64,000 bases of DNA from Melieria omissa (Eukaryota > Arthropoda > Insecta > Diptera > Ulidiidae). The position numbers and the translations under genes were made by a program. The DNA lies in the NCBI GenBank assembly GCA_963971225.1, contig OZ020267.1, forward strand, positions 152,201,920-152,265,919, in the 5' to 3' direction. Below, piece by piece: positions 33,880 through 44,491 of this stretch; positions within the stretch are counted from its first letter, which is position 1; each line of letters starts with the position of its first letter. The notes under the pieces are model-generated. The model was not told the origin of the DNA. It ran no database searches and worked only from the letters and a program-made list of their open reading frames with translations.

Positions 33880-34960
33880 CCTTGTCCTCTTTTCTTCTGG
33901 CATTTTGCTTTTTTTACACCGTCTTTCCTTCTTATGGTTTTTTCTCTCTAAGCTTTCTTTTCATTTTTGATTTGTACTCTCTTTTTCAGCTTCCTTTTGG
34001 TTATTGGTTTCCAACTCCTTCTTTCTCTATTCGCCTCTTTACCAAAAAATCGTCTTCGTTTCAATATTCCAAGCATTTCTTTCTTTCTTTTTATTTCACT
34101 GCCACTCATTTCCACTACATTTGCTATACCCTTTTTCTTTTCATTTCCATCTTCTTCCACCCATCTTTTACTTTCAATTCAGCATGTTTTTTCTTTTTCT
34201 TTGAGTAACTTTAGTTTTCCTTCAACTTTTTTGTCTCCAGTCTGTGTCTTGTTTCTTTACCCTACTTTCCCTACTTTCTGCTCATTTCATCTCTTCTGCT
34301 GTACTTGTCTCTTTCTCACTTTGGTATTCTTCCTATTCTCTTGTCTCCAGTCTCTGACTTGTAAACCATTTAATCTTCTTATTTCTTCACCCTGCTTTCT
34401 GCCCACCTCATCTCTTCTGCTTTAATTCTCTCTTTTTTGCTTAAGTTCTCTTTATATTCTCTTGTCTCCACTCTTTGGCTTATAAACGTTTTATCTTCTT
34501 TTTTTCATCCCCCTACTTTCTTACCATCTCATCTCTTCTGCATAACTTTTCTCTCTCTTTACTGTGGTTCTATGTCTATTCTCTTGTCTCCAGTCTGTGA
34601 CTTATAAACCATTTTATCTTCATTTTTCTTCACCCTACTTTCTGCCCATTTCCCTCTTCTGCCTTACTTCTTTATTTACTTTAGTTTTCTTTCTATTCTC
34701 TTGTCTCCAGTCTGTAACTTATAAACCGTTTATCTTCTTCTTTATTCATAATTTTTCACTTTTTTATTTTTCTTTACCGATTCATCTTCTTTTTTATTTT
34801 TTCTTTTTCAGCTGTACATCTCCCTTTCGTACTAAGTTTGCTTCTTATTCCTTCTTTTCTCTTCAGTTTTCACTAAAGCAGTTCTTCTTGACTCTCTCAT
34901 AAGATTCATTTCACTTAGGTACTATTTCTTTCTTTTCTGCAGTATTGTTTTCAGTATTTC
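33880..34960. repeat. Kilobase-scale polypyrimidine strand
   Basis: For over 1 kb the plus strand is overwhelmingly C and T (complement A and G). It yields long but meaningless open frames rich in Phe/Ser/Leu on the plus strand and Lys/Glu on the minus strand. It contains the 118-bp tandem array at 34231-34760. Such tracts can form triplex (H-DNA) structures. No gene. Confidence 0.8.
34231..34760. repeat. Pyrimidine-rich tandem array, ~118-bp unit, 5 copies
   Basis: The anchor 'ttgtctccagtctNtgNcttNtaaac' begins at 34231, 34341, 34462, 34583 and 34701 (spacings 110, 121, 121, 118). Each is followed by 'cttctt...caccctNctttctNcccatctcatctcttctgc'. The first copy is the most diverged. No coding capacity. 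Confidence 0.85.
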
Positions 34961-36320
34961 TTTAATATTTATAGTATTTCATTCTCTTTAAGACTTTCTA
35001 TCAAGAAGAGATAAGTTACTGTTCAAACCTCCCATTTATTTGCCTTTCCACACACAAACAACTATTTCTGTTTCGCTCCCTAAACTTGAAAGTATTTGTC
35101 AATAAACTTAAAACTCAACTCTCAAATTCTACTCGAAAGATATGTTCTATGATTTCCGTTTCTATTTCTAGCTATTTCCAGCATCTGGCAACGCTCCAGT
35201 TCAAACAAAAAAACCCACAAACCTCTATTTAGCGCTTTGTTCAATGGTCGAGGTTGACATTGAAAAGAAGCCAATTTAGAACTGTCGAACTTTAACAACG
35301 CGCGTCCGTAACGATTCACTAACAGTGCCACACCCCTTTGCCGCCGCTCGACACCATTAGCGATCGCTCACTGCGCGCTGCGCTGCGCTGGAAAATCGAA
35401 AGCCCGCTCACGTGATTACATGAGCGCTTCGACAATGAATTCGTGTTTTGAACTTGAAATTGGAATTGTTTGTTGTTGTGCCATAGAGCTGGTAATTGCA
35501 AAAAAGCACAACAACAACAGCAGCGACAAATAGCACACATCAAGTGCAACCAGCAGAAGCAACAGCCGCGACAACGTTGTCGGCTACAACACAAAAGCCA
35601 AAAACGTTTTAGACACAATGACAGCATTTGGTAGCAAATGTAACAATGCCAATTACAATAACAACAACAACAATACACAATAAGCTAAGCACAGCAATAG
35701 CCGCCGTAATGACAAAATGCGCAACAATGACTGCGGTCAAAGTCAAAACTTTATTTTCTGACTATAGTACTTAGTGTTGTTGTTGTTGCTTTTTATAACT
35801 ATTTGCTATTTGTTTAACGTTCGGGCAGCAAAGTTCGCATATGGCCAACATGTCAACCAGTCAGCTGCCAATTTTGTTAGAATATCACATTTTTTGTTTT
35901 TATTTTTATTTCTGCTTACAACACGTCAACAACAACAACTAGAGTCGTATTATTACAATAACCAAACTATAAATAGTATTTACTACTGAGTGACTCTTGG
36001 GCAGCATGCAAAGTTGAAAATATCCACGACCACGCCTTCAAATTTTCAACGCCCACCCAACGTCCATTCGAGGCAAGACTTGAGAATCGTTTAGATGTCC
36101 ATGTCATGTCATGTTGTCGCTCGACACGCAACCGTCCGTCCATCCACTCATCCAACACAGCCAACTCAGCGAAGCGTTCTAACGCTAATAGCCGGCGGCA
36201 GCGGCTACTGCGTTCTTGCCAACATTCGGCCGATCTTCGGCTAATCTAAACGAGACGCAGAGGGGAAAACGTTTTAATAGGTTTTTGTTATTGACATTTT
36301 TGTGTGATTTGTTGTGCCAT
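34961..36320. other. Host noncoding DNA
   Basis: 35290-35700 is GC-richer with CAG/CAA clusters. 35760-35990 is TTG/AT-rich. 36000-36240 is CpG-rich unique sequence leading to the candidate promoter at 36364. No gene body supported on the sequence alone. Confidence 0.45.
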
Positions 36321-36341
36321 TGTGGTCGCAAAGCTGCGGTC
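36321..36341 (+). promoter_or_regulatory. Paired Runx-type sites upstream of candidate promoter
   Basis: TGTGGTC (36321-36327) and TGCGGTC (36335-36341) both match the Runx consensus TGYGGTY and lie about 25-45 bp upstream of the candidate initiator. A second pair (TGCGGTC 37167-37173 and TGTGGTT 37176-37182) lies about 840 bp downstream, and both pairs share the 10-mer AGCTGCGGTC. The match is short and could be chance. Confidence 0.3.
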
Positions 36342-36363
36342 AACTAGTTCGCAGACGCTGATC

Positions 36364-36398
36364 TCATTTATTCACAATTCAGTGGGAATAATAGTTGT
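36364..36398 (+). promoter_or_regulatory. Candidate core promoter: Inr + DPE
   Basis: TCATTT (36364-36369) fits the fly initiator TCAKTY with A+1 at 36366. At exactly +28 to +33 (36393-36398) is AGTTGT, a full match to the downstream promoter element RGWYVT. No TATA box is seen at -30, which is normal for DPE promoters. The spacing is the important point, since DPE function requires the fixed distance. An ATG and a consensus splice donor follow within 60 bp. Confidence 0.4.
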
Positions 36399-36409
36399 GC
36401 TAAATTAAA

Positions 36410-36425
36410 ATGGCCGAATGTTCGT
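36410..36425 (+). CDS. Candidate first coding exon (16 nt) ending at a GTAAGT donor
   Basis: ATG GCC GAA TGT TCG T follows 44 bp after the candidate start site, in a favourable context (TTAAAATGGC), and is cut by GTAAGT (36426-36431), the full fly splice donor consensus. The encoded start would be M-A-E-C-S-. The frame closes soon after if read through, so it only makes sense as a spliced exon. No downstream exon was identified in the window, so a large first intron running rightward would be required. Confidence 0.3.
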
Positions 36426-36431
36426 GTAAGT

Positions 36432-38934
36432 TTTTCCGACTGTGAATCATTAAGTAATGAAAGACGCTTAACTCTCGAGTGACTAATTTGTTTCTGATTG
36501 CCACTGAAGTGTAAAAAACAATGTTTAAGAGGAAAATAATCAATAAATCAACAAACAGAGTGTCATGGGATATGGAAGGTGGCGCCTAAAAGTCTGCTGG
36601 GGTTTTCAGTGAGTGCGCTACTATCCTAAACACAACTGAGAGAGAAAAACAATGAAATGTATTAAAAAATAATCAAATTATGAATGTAAAAACATTTATG
36701 ACATCATGACAGATCACCTGGGAATTTTAGAATTAAAGCAGTCAACAATGTTCAGTCATAAAAATCTTAAAAATTATAGACTAATATTCATAAAGTGCCA
36801 GAAGTACTTTTTTGTTTATGAAAAACTTTTCAAGCCAGACAACTTGTCGAAGTACCTAAACTTTGTGGTTTTCTTAGATACAAACACAGACTGTGATCGC
36901 AAAAATATTTATCGAAGGTTGCTTCTACAAACTCAACTCTCTCAACTTCTTAAGTTTAAACTCCGAGAACGATCCACTCAGTCAGCTGCAATCACAAAAG
37001 CTGCTCAACACTCATTCAGTACTCATTTCAATTCTAACCTCAAACACAACGCCGCATCGCATCGCTGGCTAACCTCAAAAAATGACACATTACAGCCTTG
37101 ATCACGAAAAGCTCCCACCGCACATGCCAAGGGGGCCGTTCGGTGCGGGGCGCTGAACGCACAAGCTGCGGTCGCTGTGGTTCCCAGGCGACACATTCGA
37201 AATCCCATCGAATTTGCATTTCGATGTGTGATTTTATACTATTTTCACTCAATATCAATTATGTATGATTATTATACAATTGCTGCTATTGTTATTGTTG
37301 TTGTTATTGTGGCTGAATCAAACAAACCGCAAATATTTCCTACGTGCAAGTGTGACTCTGTGTGTGTGTTGTGTGTGGGTTGTACGCTGCACTTCGAATT
37401 ACTGAAATATGTGACCGAGTTGGGCATTCGTAATCGCCACAACTAACAACAATAACAACTGCAGCTACATGTAACCAAAATAACAATTCGAGTAAAGCAA
37501 CAACAACAAAAGCCATAGCAATCAGTGAGCTCAGGTTGCTGCAAGTCAATGCGCACCAATTGAGACTTCATGCAACAATAGTTACTGCTGCAACAATAAC
37601 AACAACAAGAACAATAGCGATTATAAATCCCACAACAACAATAACAACAAATAAATAAATATGCTTAAACCATTAAGTTGGCAACACATCCATCAACCTG
37701 TTGGATTGACTGTCATTTTGGCTTGCATTGCTTTTGTTCTTGTTGTTGTTGTTGTCATTGTTGTTGTCGTTGTCGTCGTCATTTTGCCTGACGTTTCAAT
37801 TTTTAAATTGCTTTTTGTTTTTATTGCTCTTTTGTATAATTGCTACCATTTGTGTTGTTGTTATTTTTTGTTGTTGTTGTTGTTGTTGTTCATTTCCATA
37901 TTTCAATTTATAACTCAAACTTTGGCGTACGCTGCAAAAAAGTGCAAAAATAAAATGTCCAACAACAACAACACATAGCGGTGACTAATTTTCATGTACT
38001 TTTGTACTTTGGCGCTCGTGGCTTTTCTGCTCGCCAATACATACATACATACATATATCGTCCATATATTTGTATTGTTATATGGTTTTAATTATTAAAT
38101 CACGTTCGAGCAGCCGCAAAAGCGGCGATAGCGTCCGCGTGCGACGTGCACCCATTCACACACACTGGACGCCACCCTACGTGGCCAAAGGTGTTGTGGG
38201 CTGCTGACTGGTTGTTGTTGTTGTTGCACTGTACTTATTCATGTTTAATCGCTTTGAAGACTTTCTGGGGCGCAGAGTTCGCCAAAACAACGCATGAGTC
38301 CCAGCTGTGGCCTTCGTCGGCGTCGGCGCTATGAGTAAGAAATTTAAAAATATCAGCAGAAGGCGCAAGTCGGTCGCTTTGTCGCTATGTGTGTGCATGC
38401 ATCTAATATCTAACAATGGAAATTCGTTTAGAAAACGCCGCCGCACAGTCCGAAAGTGCGGCTAATGCGCACATGAAGTGCTGCGACTGCGACTGCGGCT
38501 GTGGCTGGTAATCCTATAGCCGCGTACCACAGAGCACAAGTCAATTATGATTAATCGTATTTACAGAGTATTCACACACTTACAGACACATGTACAACAC
38601 GCGATTAGGGCTTAGAACATCAGAGATTGGCGCAGTCGGGCGTAAGTTGCACATTCGCGGTTCGCGGTTCAAACGATTTCGCGATGCCATTTAATCAATG
38701 GATTGACTCATGCTGCACAAAATACAACAACAACAACAAACTTGAATATGAGGAGAAGTGTTGAAAAATCATTTCTAGATATTTCTTTCACACTTGCAAC
38801 AATACTTGACACAGCGACACAGCTCATACAGGTCAAGGCGTGAGGCGCGAATAAGGTTTCAAAATGTCTAAGAAATCGAAATTGCTAAATAATTTTAACA
38901 CGTCTTTCCAGTTTAACATGTTTTTCTATCCAGT
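36432..38934. other. Noncoding DNA, possible intron
   Basis: 36500-37000 is AT-rich and holds an unrecognised 131-codon frame (36706-37101) without domain. 37100-37200 is GC-rich with Runx-like words and an inverted 'ccgcac...gtgcgg' pair. 37270-37980 is dominated by TTG/CAA runs. 38040 has CATA repeats. 38100-38530 is CpG-richer unique DNA. Confidence 0.45.
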
Positions 38935-39945
38935 ATCCTGGGCAATTGGCCGCCAATGCTGCCATCAGGATGCGAGCTTCCGCGCAATGGAGAGTTGGGC
39001 GTGACCATTCTATTCTAAATTATTTCAAAGGCATATCTCAGAATGTTGACTACATGACACCAGCCTGCCCTTTGATAAGGACTATCAGGTTGTAATCCCA
39101 TCTAGAACCAAATGGGAGCTGGGTGTGCCCCCTACCAGCACTGATGTCCATATATATATGGATGGATCGAAACTGCTTGGTCAGGTGGACTGTGGTATCT
39201 ACTCAGAAGGATTAAACCTTAAGCTTCAGCTGCCAGATTACTGTAGTTTCTTCCAGGCTGAGGTCACAGCAATCTGCGCAGCCTCCGATTGGCTCAGGGT
39301 AAACAGGATATCGGCGACTGGTATCCTGATACTATTGGACAGCCAATCAGCTCTTAAATCTGTGGATATGGTCAAAATAACATAAATGTTCATACCTGCA
39401 GCAAATCTCTCAAAGAGACTGCCAAGCAGCTTCAAATTCGGCAATACTGGGTTCCAGGTCATAGGGATATTCCAGGAAACTGTAGAGCGGACGAGCTCGC
39501 GAGACATGGTACTACTGAGCAGTTACGCGAAGAGATGACCATGCTCGGAGTCCCTCTTTTAACATGTAAGCTTCGTGCCCATGCGAGCTCTATACACGAT
39601 ATAAATTTAAGATTGGTTGAAGGCAACACAAGCCTCCTTGCGCCCCAACTTTGGCCAACCTTAAACCTTCGACGTGCTAAAGAACTCCTCTCATTAAACA
39701 GAACCCAGATCAGAACCATGATCAGTGTTCTTACGAATAATTGCATAATCGGCACCCTCGCAAAAAGGATGGGGCTGTTTTCGAATTACTTCTGTAGCAG
39801 CTACTTGGACGATTAGGAGGAAGAAAGTATACCTCACTTACTAAGTAACTGCTTTATCCAGAAGAAGGCTGACCTACTTAGGCAACTTCTTCTTCGGAAG
39901 TCTAGAAGCTTCGTTAATAGCTCCAACTGGTTTAACGAGTGAACG
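38935..39945 (+). pseudogene. Non-LTR ORF2 C-terminus: RNase H domain, frameshifted
   Basis: Fragments in order are NAAIRMRASAQWRVGRDHSI (38955-39015), FDKDYQVVIPSRTKWELG (39072-39125), DVHIYMDGSKLLGQV, YCSFFQAEVTAI, ILLDSQSALKSV (39125-39385), then in another frame CSKSLKETAKQLQIRQYWVP, GHRDIPGNCRADELARHG (39400-39510), and to 39816 the C-terminal part; a further fragment 'PHLLSNCF' follows near 39833. All four RNase H acidic positions (D in MDGS, E in QAEV, D in LDSQ, D in RADELA) are still present, but at least three frameshifts or stops break the ORF. Confidence 0.85.
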
Positions 39946-40040
39946 ATCTGATGCTCGATCTTATGTGGTATCACAATGGGCCGCTTGGCCTAAGTGTGCT
40001 CCTCCTGGAGCAGCCACACCTACCTACCTAACTTCCAGTC
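38935..40040 (+). mobile_element. 5'-truncated non-LTR retrotransposon (RNase H-bearing clade, LOA/I/R1-like)
   Basis: Only the 3' end is present: post-RT region, RNase H, a Cys/His-poor C-terminal tail, then a noncoding tail with 'ggtatcacaatgggccgcttggcctaagtgtgctcc', ACCT-type repeats (40018-40030) and a TTAGGT-rich stretch (40044-40070). 5' truncation is the usual outcome of target-primed reverse transcription. No flanking target duplication identified. Confidence 0.82.
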
Positions 40041-40146
40041 ACAGGTTAGGTTAAGTTAGGTTAGATTGACTTAGAGTGACTGACTCAATTTGGGATACAC
40101 TGTAGCTCAATGTGATATCACACTTGGACCCATAGTTTATTTTTAA

Positions 40147-40890
40147 CCCTTTCGACCCCGAATTTTGCCCTTTGTCTCGATATTACTTTTGGTATTTAAA
40201 TCATGAAACATTTTCCTAAGAATGGAATGCATGGGCGCCAGTGTTCAAACGGGTTGCCCGGGGGAATACCCGGAGTGATGGCAGCAAGCTGCTCATCTCC
40301 ACTGAGCAATTGCCGAAAAAGTAACGGTAAACTAAAACCACACATGCCACGTTTCGACGATGTTCCAAGGAGTCAATAGAGCGTTTACTTTTTAACAAAT
40401 TTAGCTAACAACGGGTTAAATAAATTTTGTATCAATATTTATTAATAAATGAAAAATTATTTAATATTTATGGAGAAATACAAAATTATCACTTTTTGAT
40501 TTTATTTAACCATTAGTAAAGAAACAGGGTTTCGTAGACTTCAATTAGAACACAAACTTTCCCTGATATCGCTGCAAATTACTGGAAATTATTTTGGGGA
40601 CAATAGAAAAATATTTGTAATTTGCTTTGAATTCACTTCTAAAAATATTAATTTGATATTTAAATTAAAAACATAAATCAATCGTTGCTTTTGCTACCGA
40701 GTGCCCATTGCTGCCCATTGCTGCCGGGTGCCAGAGCCGCCCATACGATTTTGATAAAATTTCATACACGACCTGGAATTGACCCAAAATGATCAGAAAC
40801 AAAATTTCAGCTTTCTCTCTCTGCACGTTGCTGAGATATTCATTGGGTATTTTGTACCCATTAAGCAGCAATGGTAGCTTTTTCCATACT
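40147..40890. mobile_element. TTAA-type (piggyBac-like) element, family B, one-ended copy
   Basis: Starts CCCTTTCGACCCCGAATTTTG after TTAA (40143-40146) and aligns to 17312-18500 in order: 'ggtatttaaatNatgaaa', 'acgggttaaataaattttgtat', 'cactttttgattttat', 'agaaacagggtttNg', 'cgtagacttcaattagaacacaaactttccct'. It lacks the CACTG element, giving an empty site at ~40575. A CR1-like scrap (40222-40385) replaces ~55 bp, and ~190 bp is inserted after ~40681. No right TIR found. Confidence 0.78.
40222..40385 (-). pseudogene. CR1-like non-LTR ORF2 C-terminal fragment, copy 2
   Basis: On the minus strand it reads IDSLEHRRNVACVVLVYRYF, then FGNCSVEMSSLLPSL and ATRLNTGAHAF. This is co-linear with the fragment at 5095-5395 and belongs to the same segment of ORF2 downstream of the reverse transcriptase. 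Here the frame is uninterrupted over ~55 codons. It lies inside a TTAA element, replacing part of it, so it was probably inserted or captured there. Confidence 0.65.
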
Positions 40891-41207
40891 TTTTGAAGTG
40901 CTCAGCTAAACACGTGAACAAAAGAAGTATTGTTTATAGGTGAGTTAGGAGGCAGATTTTTGTGAGGTTCTAGGGCCACTACGTTTCACCACATTTTCCA
41001 CCTCCGGAAAATTCACAATTTTTGGAGTCTGGTAACTCTAACTAGATGGCGGAATTTTAGGGTGACCTCCACTAGACTAAAGTAGTTCCATCTTTACCCC
41101 AACTATCCCTATCAATGATTTTGAGATATCTCTACCACGAACTTTTCTGTGATTTTTTTTTAAATCAGTTTTCATGGGTAAAATTTTACCCATTAGGCAG
41201 CAATGGG
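40704..41207. repeat. CCCATTGCTGCC inverted/direct motif set
   Basis: CCCATTGCTGCC occurs twice in tandem at 40704 and 40714, and inverted GGCAGCAATGGG closes the segment at 41196-41207. A near copy, 'tacccattaagcagcaatgg', is at ~40855, against 'tacccattaggcagcaatgg' at ~41187. It may be a further MITE with these as ends, but no duplicated target could be defined, so I only record the repeats. Confidence 0.45.
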
Positions 41208-43112
41208 TTGAGATGACAAATAGGTAAACTTTGGGTACGAAAAATTTGAATAGGAGATTACACCAGTTAAACTGAACACATGAACCAAACTTGTTTTTTT
41301 CAAATCTTTGCTTCAACTTCTATACATATTTACAGTAATTATATTTACCTATTTTCAAGTTTGTAAATTCCAATATTGTTACGAAAAAAAAAATTTGCAA
41401 TTAGCGCCACTGTTCAGAAGTTGTTGTGCCGCGCTGAAAGTTTTCTCACTTCATTCTCCACAATACGACAACAAATAACAACAAAATTTCTTTACACCTT
41501 CGTCCAACAGTGGTGACCTTGCTGTCTGTCTGTCTGTGTGTTTGTCTGCTGCTGCTTTCAAGAATAGCAGGTGATAAAAGGCCGACGTCTCGGTTCGGCC
41601 ACCCGCCGCCGCCATGTAAGCAAATCCGTGAAAATAAAATCGCAAAGAAAATGAAAAAAAAAATGTTTATTAACTTATTTATTTAGATAACATTAAATGC
41701 CAACAGCAAATATTACAAGCCGACAGACTGAACAAAGTTCTGGGAGTTGTAGCAGCAACAACAACAAAGCGCGCAAGTGTAGTCGGCAAAATTTTCCTTG
41801 GCTCGCCAACCTTGTAATCTATCAGCCAACCCCAGCCGTCAGCCGCCAGCAGTCAGCAGCGAGCGCCACCCGGCCCGCACCTCGACAGCAGCCAGCAGTG
41901 ACAGCAGCGGCGGCGGCAGCGGCCGCTTCACTGCGCATCTCCATAGCAAACAGCATGTAAAATTGTTAAGCGAACTTGTTAGCACATTAATTACGTAAGC
42001 GCCGGCGTGAGCGACGGCACAGCCCGAGCCCGAGTTGGGCGGCCGGGCGGCGCACAGAACACGCAAATGCGTTGTGGCCGGCCGGCTGGTCGGTCGATTG
42101 GACGTTCGTTCGGCTGGTTGGCTGGTCGGCAATGCGGCATTGACGCTGTCAGCGCCGATGATAATGATGCTGGCACTAACGATGTCGATGCCGATGCCGA
42201 TGCCGATGATGACGGCGGCGCTGATTGCGTTGTTGTTGGTGGCGGCGATTACAGCGCGCAGTAATGTGAATGTTGGCCATGAGTTAAATTAGAGCATTTC
42301 GTGTGGCAACTCGATTCCGTGCGCGGCGTCGCGATTGGGCGCTGTGTTGTTGCGGTGGAGTGCACGAGCCGATAATTTGTCGAAAGGAAAATGAAGATGA
42401 GAACGAAAATCTAGCGAAAATAAAAATGAAAATGCCGCGTTGTCAGCAGCAGTAGCAGTTGGCAGCTAATTATGTGGGTCAGCCAGCCAGTCAGTTCGCC
42501 AGCCGAGGGGCGGCATATGCAAATAGCGCCAACCGCTGCAGCTGCCCTGCATTTAACCGCATGAAATTACAAGTGTGAATTTGCGCGCATCCACGTGCAA
42601 GTGTGCGTAGGTGTGTGTGTGTGTGTGTGTGCGCATGTTTGCCGGAGCAATTTGTATGCACTTGAAACTATAGTACGGCGACGACAACAACTGCAGCAGC
42701 GCGCTGTATGCCTTTTTGATTAACACACGCAGCGGCAACACTGGCAGCGCGACAATGACAGTGTCAGTCGCACACCGCATCGCTGCAGGCAAACCGCAAA
42801 GCTGCCGTCGGCCGCGCAGCCACCGCCGCGGCGCTCTCTCAATTTGTCTATTTGCATTTGGCTGTGTGTTTGTTTATCTGTTTGTCAGCTTGTTTGCTGA
42901 CAAAACACTCATTTGTCGCGCCGTCTGTCATTTGCACTCGCACTCGTTGGGCGCAGGTTTTCCGCGTATTTTCATGCATTTTATGGGCGTTTTACGCGCC
43001 TCGAAAATGCTTTGAGCCGTTGGCAATTTTCAGCTCTCGCTGTTTAAATAGCTGCGAGGGTTTTTGTGATCGACTTAATTGCGCTGATTGGGCTTTGGAG
43101 AAGCTGCTGCCG
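41208..43112. other. Host noncoding DNA with GC-rich block
   Basis: 41820-42560 is the most GC-rich stretch of the window: CAG/GGC runs (41870-41930), GGC/CGG words and GATGCC repeats (42185-42210). A GTCT run lies at 41522-41540. Frames here are Ala/Asp/Met-repeat artefacts. It would fit a promoter-proximal or regulatory region. No exon could be supported. Confidence 0.45.
42608..42632. repeat. (GT)n microsatellite
   Basis: About eleven GT dinucleotides in noncoding DNA. Confidence 0.9.
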
Positions 43113-43360
43113 AATGAACTCAGTGTTGCCAGGTCAGGAGATTTCCTTTCAGATTTAGGAGAATTTTTAGGAGGAAGAATTGTTTAGGAGAAAGTTTAGG
43201 AGATTTAAATTTTAAGTTAAGGGATTTTTCGGTTCCACTAAGGATTTTTGGGAGATTTTTGAATAACGAAGTATGATGTATTGGGAACACTGGCAACAAA
43301 ACAAATTTTGGCAACTATTTTAAAATATATAAATTTATAAAAATAAATTAAAATATAAAT

Positions 43361-43493
43361 TAAAATAAAATAAAATAAAATAAAATAAAATAAAATAAAA
43401 TAAAATGAAATAAAATAAAATAAAATAAAATAAAATAAAATAAAATAAAATAAAATAAAATAAAATAAAATAAAATAAAACAAAAAAAAATAA
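43361..43493. repeat. (TAAAA)n pentanucleotide microsatellite
   Basis: About 25 near-perfect TAAAA units, internal to the hAT element. A minus-strand frame through it is pure Phe-Ile-Leu-Phe-Tyr repeat and not a gene. Likely length-variable between individuals. Confidence 0.95.
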
Positions 43494-43797
43494 AATATAA
43501 TATAATAAAATATTGTAATTAGTTTAATTTAAATTTAATTTCATTTTTATCTTGTTCACAATTTATAAGCTTACAAAACGTAATCTCAATCGTAAATTCA
43601 ATCTCGTTCTCACTTATTGCTGTCACAATGAAACACCGAAAAAATTTCACTTTTTGTTTCATTTCTTTTTTACAGGTTTTTTTGGTTTAATTTTTGTTGT
43701 TAAGTTGAAGATGACTAAAAACAGCTGCATTAAAAAAATTAATATGGACATATTTTTATTTTTTAGAAGTTTAATTCCTTTAAAATGAAATGAAATA

Positions 43798-44380
43798 CGA
43801 GGGTTGCCTTTTATATTTTTTCAAAAAGGATGAAAATTCATTTTGATACCATCAAAAATCGTTGTATTGCTTTTCAAGGTATTCTCCTTGAAGATTTAGA
43901 CGCACATACAAGGTATTCTCCTTGAAGATTTATACACAGATTTATGCGCTCAAACCAAAAGTACTTTTTCCGATTTCTCCGATTGAGACACCACCAAAAC
44001 ATGGTTTTTTAATGCTTCAGCAGCATCTTCTTCGCTTTCGGACGACGTTCACGTTATTCGTCCTGGAGCGAACGGCGACTTCGCTTGGATTCGTTAAACC
44101 AGTTATAAATTGTCTTGAGGGTTGGTGCTTCATCACCAAATACCGAATGAAGGCCATCGAAGCACTGTTGTTGAGATAATTCACTTCGGAAATCGTAAAA
44201 AATTATTGATCGAAAATGTTCGCGAGTTAAATCCATTTTTTGGCCGAGATGAATTTTTCAAGTCAGTGTAAACAACACAAATAGCGCTTGAACATCAAAA
44301 TGTTTTAAGCACGTTTATGGTAAAAATGACAACATTTTCAATGGCAATCTCAGATTTTTCGAAAACGTAGGTAGCCTACG
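43798..44380 (-). mobile_element. Deleted mariner element nested in the hAT element
   Basis: Ends resemble each other inverted (left CGAGGGTTGCC after TA 43796-43797; right GGTAGCCTACG before TA 44381-44382) and a mariner transposase N-terminus lies inside on the minus strand. A 26-bp block 'caaggtattctccttgaagattta' is tandemly duplicated at ~43877 and ~43911. Length ~583 bp against ~1.3 kb for a complete mariner. It lies wholly within 43121-44483. Confidence 0.7.
44054..44236 (-). pseudogene. mariner transposase N-terminal fragment
   Basis: Begins MDLTREHFRSIIFYDFRSEL and continues SQQQCFDGLHSVFGDEAPTL then KTIYNWFNESKRSRRSLQDE. This is the first helix-turn-helix of mariner (DD34D) transposases, with the characteristic FGDEAP...YNW.. 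motif. The frame stops about 60 residues in, and the DDD catalytic core is missing. Confidence 0.85.
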
Positions 44381-44491
44381 TATTATAGAAACAATTTCAG
44401 GAGATATTTTTAACTTTTGGGAGGAGATTTCAGTCTTCTTTTAATAGTTAGGAGAAAGTGATTTCAGTTATCTGGCAACACTGAATGAACT

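Larger units (their letters stand above)
43121..44483. mobile_element. hAT-type element, 'CAGTGTTGCCAG' family, perfect 8-bp TSD
   Basis: Starts CAGTGTTGCCAGGTCAGGAG and ends with the inverse of CAGTGTTGCCAGATAACTG. The 12-bp TIR is perfect. Flanks are AATGAACT on both sides (43113-43120 and 44484-44491), a perfect 8-bp duplication. Subterminal sequence is full of AGGAGA/TTTAGGAG words. It contains an expanded (AAAAT)n tract and a nested mariner relic. An inverted smaller copy is at 60370-60825. No hAT transposase seen. Confidence 0.93.

Noticed and set aside
33816..34425. Overlapping 130- and 152-codon frames in the pyrimidine tract
   Set aside because: Products of C/T strand bias: almost only Phe, Ser, Leu and Pro, in more than one frame at once.
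36706..37101. 131-codon plus-strand frame
   Set aside because: Less repetitive than most, but no family recognised, AT-rich composition typical of surrounding DNA, and no promoter or splice context specific to it.
38625..38645. 'ttggcgcagtcggg', resembling a gypsy-type primer binding site
   Set aside because: No LTR end (CA) immediately before it, no second LTR, and no gag/pol reading frames nearby. Probably chance.
40018..40070. TTAGG-like tract as interstitial telomere repeat
   Set aside because: It directly follows the non-LTR element's 3' coding end and reads as TTAGGTTA/ACCT tail variation. Flies lack TTAGG telomeres, so a retroelement tail is the better explanation.
43238..43483. 81-codon minus-strand frame of Phe/Ile/Leu/Tyr repeats
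   Set aside because: Pure translation of the (TAAAA)n microsatellite.
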